9,930 nucleotides of DNA from CAYWNK01 sp047639615. Its GTDB lineage: Bacteria; Planctomycetota; UBA1135; GCA-002686595. The stretch spans positions 1-9,930 of the forward strand of contig JBLIOL010000211.1 in assembly GCA_047639615.1 (NCBI GenBank), written 5' to 3'. Position numbers and translations under genes: made by a program. Under the pieces are notes generated by a model, which worked only from the letters and a program-made list of their open reading frames with translations, searched no databases and was not told the DNA's origin. Below, in pieces: positions 1-5,350 of the stretch (the stretch's first letter is position 1; each line of letters opens with the position of its first letter).

Positions 1-613
1 CGATGCTGATGCGGATGTCGGTGAATTCGCCTGCGCGGTCCTTGAAGAAGAGCGTGCGCGGGGAGTGCAGGGACCAGCCGCCGCCTAGCACCACTCCGCC
101 TCCGTCGCCGAAGACTCCGAAGATCACAGGACGGTCGGCGCTCAGGCCAGGGTTCTCCTGGCGATCCTGCATGCTGGCGCTGTATGCGGGCCCGATCAGG
201 TAGCCGTCGTTGTCGGCAGCGCGAATCTCGCCGAGATCGCGGGTAGATGTGGCGATGCCGTCGCGCAGGATCCAATCGCAATCGGTGGAACGCGGGATGC
301 GGTAGGCGGGGATCGGCGGCGGGGTGAAGGGTAGGTCGCCGAAGGCCTCTGGCTTGCCCTTGGGGAGGGGCGCTTGGGCTTGCTGCCGTTCTTGCTCTGG
401 AGCTTGCTCAGGTTCTTGCGCGGGCTGGTCAGCGGGCTGGGCCGGTTCGGGGCGCTCGATCTCGCGCGCGCTGAGCGGGTCCTCGGTGCGCACCTCGTAC
501 CAATCGGGGACCGTGCGCGGCTCTTGGCGCCCGCTGTCCGAGCGGCTGCAGGCTTGCAGGCCGGTGAGAAATCCGAGCAGTAGGAGGGCTGTCCGTCGAG
601 GGTGGATGTGCAT
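1..613 (-). CDS. Putative lipoprotein, 3' end beyond the window
   Basis: The frame is open from an ATG at 613 leftward past the window edge, giving 204 visible codons, so the C-terminus is missing. Residues 1-22 look like a lipoprotein signal peptide: basic start with two Arg, a Leu-rich core and the lipobox L-Q-A-C with Cys22 as the likely lipidation site. Gln at the -2 position is not ideal. About residues 45-85 form a low-complexity linker rich in Pro, Gln, Glu and Ala, as in envelope proteins that tether a globular domain. After it comes a Gly- and aromatic-rich segment that may be beta-rich. I recognise no family. The start lies 5 bases after the stop of the upstream acetyltransferase, so the two probably share a transcript. 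No strong ribosome binding site is seen. The reading frame and lipoprotein signal are well supported; the function is unknown. Confidence 0.75.
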   Translation of the reverse strand, partial: MHIHPRRTALLLLGFLTGLQACSRSDSGRQEPRTVPDWYEVRTEDPLSAREIERPEPAQPADQPAQEPEQAPEQERQQAQAPLPKGKPEAFGDLPFTPPPIPAYRIPRSTDCDWILRDGIATSTRDLGEIRAADNDGYLIGPAYSASMQDRQENPGLSADRPVIFGVFGDGGGVVLGGGWSLHSPRTLFFKDRAGEFTDIRISI

Positions 614-618
614 ACCGA

Positions 619-1119
619 TTAGCGTTCGCCTAGGGCAAGTTCCCAGAAGCCGACGTCGTGCCAGCTGCCGCGCTTGTGGCCGACCTCGTGGAAGATACCT
701 ACAAAGCTGAATCCTAGGCTCTCGTGCAGGGCAACGCTGCCCGGATTGGGGAGGGTGGTGCCGGCGATGGCGCGGTGGAAGCCGCGCTCGGTGAGCCCGT
801 CGAGTACGGCCTGCATCAGGCGCTTGCCGAGGCCCTGGCCCCGGGCGGCTTCCGCCAGGTAGACGGCGGTCTCGGCCGTGCGCGCGTAGGCGGCCCGGGC
901 GCGGAAGGGTCCGGCGTAGGAGTAGCCCAGCACCTCGCCGTTTAACTCGGCCACGAGGTAGGGATGCGTGTCCTGATTGGCTTCCCGGCGGCGGTTCATC
1001 TCGGCGGCGTCCGGGGGCTGCTCCTCGAAGGAGACCGAGGTGGAGCTCACGAAGGGGGCGTAGATCGCCGCAATGGCACCCGCATCAGAGGCGGTGGCGG
1101 GGCGTATCAGGGCGTTCAT
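619..1119 (-). CDS. GNAT N-acetyltransferase, phosphinothricin acetyltransferase (PAT/MddA) type
   Basis: This 166-residue protein has the length and layout of the PAT/Bar/MddA branch of the GNAT fold, cytosolic enzymes that transfer acetyl from acetyl-CoA to small amino compounds such as phosphinothricin, methionine sulfone or methionine sulfoximine. Visible marks are the opening 'IRPAT-SDA', the 'Y-A-G-P-F-R-A-R-A-A-Y' strand, Glu83 in 'T-A-E-T-A-V-Y' at the place of the family's proposed catalytic Glu, the acetyl-CoA loop R-x-x-G-x-G at 93-98, 'L-P-N-P-G-S-V-A-L-H-E' near 122-132, and the C-terminal 'G-S-W-H-D-V-G-F-W' typical of this subfamily. The real substrate cannot be read from sequence. 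The ATG at 1119 has no clear Shine-Dalgarno motif. It is divergent from the TPR gene and lies 5 bases upstream of the lipoprotein gene, so a two-gene operon is likely. Confidence 0.9.
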   Translation of the reverse strand: MNALIRPATASDAGAIAAIYAPFVSSTSVSFEEQPPDAAEMNRRREANQDTHPYLVAELNGEVLGYSYAGPFRARAAYARTAETAVYLAEAARGQGLGKRLMQAVLDGLTERGFHRAIAGTTLPNPGSVALHESLGFSFVGIFHEVGHKRGSWHDVGFWELALGER

Positions 1120-1162
1120 GGGAGCTATTTCAACAGGAACAGACGCCGGGCGCGAAGGGTCC

Positions 1163-1168
1163 TATACT
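1163..1168 (+). promoter_or_regulatory. Possible -10 box in the divergent GNAT/TPR gap
   Basis: TATACT matches five of six bases of the sigma-70 -10 consensus and lies 27 bases before the TPR start. No good -35 box is present at the expected spacing (CAGACG at 1140-1145 is weak). The same bases on the minus strand give TATAGG with a weak TTGGGC about 18 bases upstream, so the 76-base gap may hold back-to-back promoters. This is suggestive only. Confidence 0.3.
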
Positions 1169-1195
1169 CCTGCGGCTCCCATCAGCCCAATTCCC

Positions 1196-1621
1196 ATGAC
1201 CGACGCAGCTAACGCACACTACATCGAGGCCATGAGTCTCTTTGGCCAGGATAATTTCGCCGAGGCCATCGCGGCCTACACCAAAGCCCTCGACGAGCGG
1301 CCCGGGTGGACCGACGCCCTACATGGCTTGGCCATGGCCAACATGAAGGGCGGCACCGTGGACGAGGCCATCGAGATCGGCAAGCGCATCGTCGAACTGG
1401 ACCCGAAGGATCCCTTCGCGCATACCAGCCTCTCGATGTTCTACCAGCGCAAATCGCAGCTGGCCGAAGAGGCCGGCGACGCCGAAGCCACGAAGATGTG
1501 GATCGAGATCGCGGAGAAGGAAGGTGCTGCTGCACGCCTGCTGTCCTGGAAGGAGGAGCTCAAGACGAATCCGAACGCTCTCCCTCCGGGCCCCGCAGGC
1601 TCCATGGACGTGATCCAGTAG
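1196..1621 (+). CDS. Small tetratricopeptide repeat (TPR) protein
   Basis: The product is 141 residues with no signal peptide or membrane segment, so probably cytosolic. Two TPR units are clear. The first spans about residues 4-37 (ending '-A-I-A-A-Y-T-K-A-L-D-E-R-P'); the second spans about 38-71 ('W-T-D-A-L-H-G-L-A' to 'I-V-E-L-D-P-K-D'). A third, stretched unit follows from about 72, interrupted by a Lys/Glu/Ala-rich insert. The C-terminal 25 residues are Pro/Gly-rich and probably disordered. TPRs bind partner proteins; the partner is unknown. The frame is open further upstream to 1073, but that part overlaps the divergent acetyltransferase. The ATG at 1196 begins exactly at the first TPR helix and is preferred. 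The gene converges on the MIP18-family gene with 16 bases between their stops. Confidence 0.85.
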   Translation: MTDAANAHYIEAMSLFGQDNFAEAIAAYTKALDERPGWTDALHGLAMANMKGGTVDEAIEIGKRIVELDPKDPFAHTSLSMFYQRKSQLAEEAGDAEATKMWIEIAEKEGAAARLLSWKEELKTNPNALPPGPAGSMDVIQ

Positions 1622-1637
1622 GGATCACGGCCACGTA

Positions 1638-1964
1638 TCAGTCCTCGTCTTCGTCTTCGTTATCGATGCCGAGGATTTGGCGGCCCTCTTCCGAGATCAG
1701 GTGTGGGCCCCAGGTGGGCTGCCAGACGATATCGATCTCGGTCTCTTCGATGGTCTCGAGGGTGTTGACGCGACGCTTCATGACCTCGGGGATCGTGCGC
1801 GCTTCAGGGCAGGCCTGGCTGGTCAGGGTCATGGTGATGACGACCTTCGGGGACTCGACCTTGACGTCGTAGATCAGACCAAGATCGACGATATTGACCG
1901 GGATCTCGGGGTCGAAGACCTGCTTGAGTTCGGCGTAGACGTCGTCGGCTGTGGGGGCGCTCAT
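1638..1964 (-). CDS. MIP18/DUF59 family Fe-S cluster assembly protein (SufT/PaaD-like)
   Basis: This 108-residue protein is a single MIP18 (DUF59) domain. The signature 'F-D-P-E-I-P-V-N-I-V-D-L-G-L-I-Y' lies near residues 17-32, followed by 'V-V-I-T-M-T-L-T-S-Q-A-C-P-E-A' with the conserved Cys, then an amphipathic helix and the 'W-Q-P-T-W-G-P' strand. The family (SufT, PaaD and eukaryotic CIAO2/MIP18) helps mature iron-sulfur proteins in the cytosol. The last residues are an acidic Asp/Glu run encoded by a short tandem repeat near 1642-1658. The frame extends upstream to 2108, but the extra N-terminus has no family character, so the ATG at 1964 directly before the domain is chosen; it lacks a Shine-Dalgarno motif. 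It is divergent from senA with a gap of about 150 bases. Whether it belongs to Suf or to another system cannot be told here. Confidence 0.88.
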   Translation of the reverse strand: MSAPTADDVYAELKQVFDPEIPVNIVDLGLIYDVKVESPKVVITMTLTSQACPEARTIPEVMKRRVNTLETIEETEIDIVWQPTWGPHLISEEGRQILGIDNEDEDED

Positions 1965-2098
1965 GGGAGTGGGGCTGCAGATGGTGGAGTGGTGGGGAGC
2001 AGAGCCATGGGCTCCGAATAGCGCAGACTCTAGCCACTTAGGTGGGTTTCGTCGCCCGAGGAATCCATCCTGTGCCGGTTGACAGATATAGGGGCTGC

Positions 2099-2105
2099 AA
2101 AGGAG
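2099..2105 (+). promoter_or_regulatory. Ribosome binding site of senA
   Basis: AAAGGAG lies 11 bases before the ATG at 2117. It supports that start and is notable because most other genes in the window lack such a motif. A GGAG at 3346-3349 stands at the same distance from the senB-egtD start at 3361. Confidence 0.6.
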
Positions 2106-2116
2106 CATAGGGGCAC

Positions 2117-3355
2117 ATGCCGGTTTCCCCCCCCTGGCTGGCCGAGCAGGTTGCTGAGGCCCGCGCGCGCTCCCTGGAGCTGATTGCGGATCTCACTCCG
2201 CGCCAGTTGATGGTGCCGTATCTGCCGACCCTCAACCCGTTCCTGTGGGAGCTGTGCCATGCGGCCTACTTCCAGGAGTGGTGGGTGCTGCGGCAGGCCC
2301 TGGGGCGCGGATCGTTGATGCCGCAGGTGGATGCGCTCTTCGACTCGATTCATATCGGGCATGAGAGCCGCTGGGGCCTAGAGATGCCCTCCCACGGGGA
2401 TGCCCTCTCGTACGTGGCGGCGGTGCGCGACGAGGTGCTCGGGGTGCTCGATAAGGAGCAGCTGGACGAACGCACCCTGCACTGGCTGCAGTACTCGATC
2501 TATCACGAGGACATGCACACGGAGGCCGCGAGTTATATGCGGCAGGGGCTGGGCTATCCCGCTCCGCGGTTGGGTGTGGCGACGGAGGTGGCGGCCGTGG
2601 GGACGGGCGCGCCCATGGATAAGGAGTTTGCGGGCGGCCGGGTGGTCATGGGCGCCTTGCCCGAGGACGGCTTCTGCTTCGACAACGAGAAGTGGGCCCA
2701 CGAGGTGGAGGTGCGCCCCTTCGCCATGGCTTGCAGCGCGGTCACGGAGGCGCAGTTCGAGGCCTTCGTGGAGGACGGCGGCTACCAGCGACCGGAGCTC
2801 TGGCTGCCGGAGGCCTGGTCCTGGCGTTTGGCGGTGGGCGCGGAGTTGCCGCTCTATTGGCGGCGCACGCAGGCGGGCAAGCTCGAGCGCCGCTGCTACG
2901 ACCAGTGGTCGGCACTCGATCCCGAGCGCGCCATGATTCACGTGTGCTGGTACGAAGCCGAGGCCTTTGCGCGCTGGGCTGATCGACGCCTGCCCACGGA
3001 GGCGGAGTGGGAGTTGGCTGCGTGCAAGGCGCAGGTCAGCACGGGCAACCTGGACTGGCGCGGGCAGGGTCCGACCCACGTGCGCGCCTACAGCGGTGCG
3101 CAGGCGCCGGATGGCTGCCATCAGCTCTTCGGCAATGTGTGGGAGTGGACCGCCAATAACTTCGATCCCTACCCCGGCTTCGAAGCCGACATGTACAAGG
3201 AGTTCTCAACCTCATGCTTCGGCACGCGCAAGGTCTTGCGCGGGGGCTGTTGGGCTACGCGCTCGCGAATGATGCGTCCGACTCTGCGGAACTTCTTCCA
3301 GGCCTCGAGGCGCGACGTCTTCGCGGGCTTGCGCACCTGCGTCCTGGAGCGCTAA
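2117..3355 (+). CDS. senA: SenA-type selenoneine synthase (EgtB/sulfoxide synthase family)
   Basis: The 412-residue product has the two-domain plan of EgtB-like nonheme-iron enzymes. The N-terminal DinB-like domain (about 10-155) carries the three-His iron site: His48 in 'W-E-L-C-H-A-A-Y-F-Q-E', and His130 and His134 in 'Y-H-E-D-M-H-T-E'. The C-terminal FGE-sulfatase/C-type-lectin domain (about 170-412) shows 'P-T-E-A-E-W-E' (293-299), 'G-N-V-W-E-W-T' (339-345) and 'V-L-R-G-G-C-W' (373-379). In the known selenoneine pathway SenA uses O2 to couple hercynine to a selenosugar, forming the C-Se bond. The 'P-Y-L-P-x-x-N-P-x-L-W-E-L' segment and above all the adjacent SenB homologue favour SenA over EgtB or OvoA. 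EgtA and EgtC, expected for an EgtB pathway, are absent. The enzyme is cytosolic. Five bases separate its stop from the next start. The family is certain; the selenium role is inferred from context. Confidence 0.88.
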   Translation: MPVSPPWLAEQVAEARARSLELIADLTPRQLMVPYLPTLNPFLWELCHAAYFQEWWVLRQALGRGSLMPQVDALFDSIHIGHESRWGLEMPSHGDALSYVAAVRDEVLGVLDKEQLDERTLHWLQYSIYHEDMHTEAASYMRQGLGYPAPRLGVATEVAAVGTGAPMDKEFAGGRVVMGALPEDGFCFDNEKWAHEVEVRPFAMACSAVTEAQFEAFVEDGGYQRPELWLPEAWSWRLAVGAELPLYWRRTQAGKLERRCYDQWSALDPERAMIHVCWYEAEAFARWADRRLPTEAEWELAACKAQVSTGNLDWRGQGPTHVRAYSGAQAPDGCHQLFGNVWEWTANNFDPYPGFEADMYKEFSTSCFGTRKVLRGGCWATRSRMMRPTLRNFFQASRRDVFAGLRTCVLER

Positions 3356-3360
3356 GCGGC

Positions 3361-5313
3361 ATGGCAAAAGTGCTCCTGATCACACCCCTGGTTCCCGGGG
3401 TGCGGACCGGCAATGTGGTTACGGCTGAGCGTTGGCGCCGGCAGTACGAAGAGCTTGGCCACGAGGCCAGCGTCGCTACGGTCTATGAGGGCCAGGACGT
3501 GGACGTTCTGGTGGCCTTGCACGCCCGGCGCAGTGCGGCGGCGGTTAAGGGCTTTGCTGAGGCCTATCCGGAGCGCCCGCTGGTGGTGGTGCTCACGGGC
3601 ACGGACATCTACGGCGACCTGGAGCATGACGTTCTTGCTCAGGAGTCCATGGCTGTGGCGAGTCGGCTGGTGGTGTTGCAGGCCGCTGCTCCCAAGCGCC
3701 TGAATCCCGAGCAGCGTTCGCGCACATGGGTGATCTTTCAATCGATGCAGGCTCCTAGCGGCCTGCCAACCCCCTCTGACGATCGCTTGCAGGTGTGCGT
3801 CATCGGCAATCTGCGCGAGGTCAAGGATCCCTTTCGCATGGCTGCCGCCGCGCGGCTTCTGCCGCAGGGGTCCCGGGTGCACGTCGTGCATCTTGGTGCG
3901 GCGATCGACGGACCCATGGCCGAGGTGGCGGCCACGGAGGACAAGCAGAACGAGCGCTACGAATGGCGTGGTCCTGTCGAACATGCAGAAGCAATGAGGG
4001 TCTTGGCAGCCAGCCACTTGCACGTGCTCACCTCGCACAGCGAGGGCGGCGCCAATGTGGTGGTTGAATCCTTGGCCCTCGGTGTGCCCACGATCACATC
4101 CGCTATCGATGGATCCCTCGGGATCCTTGGCGATGACTACCCCGGCGTTTTTAAGGCAGGGGATACGCAAGCGCTGGCACGCGAGGTCTTGCGCTTCGAG
4201 AACGAACCCGAGTACCGCGCGCTGCTGCAGGAGCACTGCGCGCGACGGGCGCACCTAGTACGACCTGATACCGAGCGCGCAGCATGGGGCGCGCTCTTCG
4301 CCGAGCTTGGACTTGAGAGTCAAATGAGCCTGCCTACCGAACGCTTTCAGATTCAGGCCGATGAGCCGCGTGACACGAACTCTGACTTTGCTGCGGATGT
4401 GCGCACGGGTCTGAGCGCGGACCCTAAGTGGTTTTCTTGCCGCTGGCTTTATGATGCCCCCGGATCGGCCATTTTTGAGGAGATCTGCGCCTTGCCGGAG
4501 TACTACCCAACGCGCGCGGAGATCGAGATCCTGCGTGAGCAGGGCGACTCCATCGCGGCACGCTTGGGAGCTGAGTTGGCGGTGGTCGAGCTTGGCAGCG
4601 GAAGCGCGGTTAAGGCGCGGCTGGTCTTGTCCGCTCTCTTGCGCGAGCGCGAGAGTTTGCTCTATGTGCCGGTGGACATCTCCCGTTCCGCAGTTGAGGC
4701 GAGTTCGGCAGAGCTATTGGCAGAATTCGATCAGCTCGAGGTGTTTGCCATCGCTGGCGAGTACGCGCGTGGGTTCGAGTGGATGGCAGCGAACGCGGAC
4801 AAGCCGAAGCTGCTCCTGTGGCTCGGGTCGAACGTCGGCAACTACACGCGGCAGGAGGCTGCCGTGTTCCTGTCCGAAATCAGGGGTTTTCTGTCGCCGG
4901 AGGATCGAGTGCTGCTGGGCGTAGACCTGCGCAAGGATGCGCGCACGCTGGAGTTGGCCTATGACGACCCGGCGGGGGTCACGGCACGCTTCAGTAAGAA
5001 TGGCCTGGCTCGTATGAATCGAGAGCTGGGGGCTAACTTTGACCTGGATGCCTTCCGCCATGAGGTGCACTACGATCAGGTCGGTGGCAGTGTGCAGACG
5101 TACATGCGCAGTCTGCGCGATCAACAGGTGCGCATCGAAGCCCTGGACCTTGTGGTGGAGTTCGGGGAATACGAACGCATGCACATGGAAGACAGCTACA
5201 AGTACAGCTTCACCGAGATCAATACCCTGGCGGCTGAAGCGGGCTTCCAGTCGGAGCAGTGCTGGCTCGATCGGGCGGAGTACTACTCGCTCAACCTCTT
5301 ACGTCCGCGCTAG
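3361..5313 (+). CDS. SenB-EgtD fusion: selenosugar synthase plus histidine trimethyltransferase
   Basis: One frame of 650 residues holds two enzymes. Residues 1-321 are a SenB-type GT-B glycosyltransferase: N-terminal 'T-G-N-V-V-T-A-E-R-W', 'L-H-A-R-R-S-A' (53-59), 'L-T-G-T-D-I-Y' (78-84), the donor-site E-x7-E in 'E-G-G-A-N-V-V-V-E' (228-236) and 'A-I-D-G-S-L-G' (248-254). SenB makes a selenosugar from UDP-GlcNAc and selenophosphate. Residues 322-650 are a full-length EgtD, which makes hercynine from histidine and three SAM. It shows 'L-P-E-Y-Y-P-T-R' (378-385), the SAM loop 'E-L-G-S-G' (410-414), 'G-S-N-V-G-N' (489-494), Tyr534, and Glu610/Ser612, which correspond to histidine-binding residues of mycobacterial EgtD. 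There is virtually no linker: Met322 (codon 4324) opens the EgtD part and could be an internal start. The ATG at 3361 begins the SenB domain directly; the upstream open frame overlaps senA. Both domains look intact. Confidence 0.88.
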   Translation: MAKVLLITPLVPGVRTGNVVTAERWRRQYEELGHEASVATVYEGQDVDVLVALHARRSAAAVKGFAEAYPERPLVVVLTGTDIYGDLEHDVLAQESMAVASRLVVLQAAAPKRLNPEQRSRTWVIFQSMQAPSGLPTPSDDRLQVCVIGNLREVKDPFRMAAAARLLPQGSRVHVVHLGAAIDGPMAEVAATEDKQNERYEWRGPVEHAEAMRVLAASHLHVLTSHSEGGANVVVESLALGVPTITSAIDGSLGILGDDYPGVFKAGDTQALAREVLRFENEPEYRALLQEHCARRAHLVRPDTERAAWGALFAELGLESQMSLPTERFQIQADEPRDTNSDFAADVRTGLSADPKWFSCRWLYDAPGSAIFEEICALPEYYPTRAEIEILREQGDSIAARLGAELAVVELGSGSAVKARLVLSALLRERESLLYVPVDISRSAVEASSAELLAEFDQLEVFAIAGEYARGFEWMAANADKPKLLLWLGSNVGNYTRQEAAVFLSEIRGFLSPEDRVLLGVDLRKDARTLELAYDDPAGVTARFSKNGLARMNRELGANFDLDAFRHEVHYDQVGGSVQTYMRSLRDQQVRIEALDLVVEFGEYERMHMEDSYKYSFTEINTLAAEAGFQSEQCWLDRAEYYSLNLLRPR

Positions 5314-5350
5314 TCCGTTAGTCGGCCCGGGGGCCTATGCTGCGGGCATC

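Noticed and set aside
1642..1658. Short tandem repeat of a TCTTCG-like unit
   Set aside because: It encodes the acidic Asp/Glu tail of the MIP18-family protein and needs no separate explanation.
2079..2084. TTGACA, a perfect -35 box, upstream of senA
   Set aside because: No acceptable -10 box follows at 16-19 bases (the bases there are the ribosome binding site), so a promoter cannot be supported from this motif alone.
2378..3121. Long minus-strand open frame opposite senA (247 codons)
   Set aside because: It lies wholly antisense to a gene with clear catalytic motifs, and its Arg/His/Leu-rich product is typical of GC-rich shadow frames.
2117..3355. Reading the EgtB-family gene as an ergothioneine EgtB or as OvoA
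   Set aside because: There is no EgtA/EgtC/EgtE partner, the protein is not fused to a methyltransferase as OvoA is, and the adjacent SenB-type enzyme points to SenA.
3352..4254. Minus-strand open frame of 300 codons opposite the SenB domain
   Set aside because: Antisense to a conserved glycosyltransferase; composition has no family character and no signal or domain is visible.
5337..5342. TATGCT as a -10 box for the propeller gene
   Set aside because: Four of six matches only and no -35 element at the expected distance; the 37-base gap fits read-through from the fusion gene.
5039..5350. Upstream extension of the propeller frame into the egtD domain
   Set aside because: The extension overlaps intact EgtD coding sequence in another frame, while a clear signal peptide begins at the ATG at 5351.
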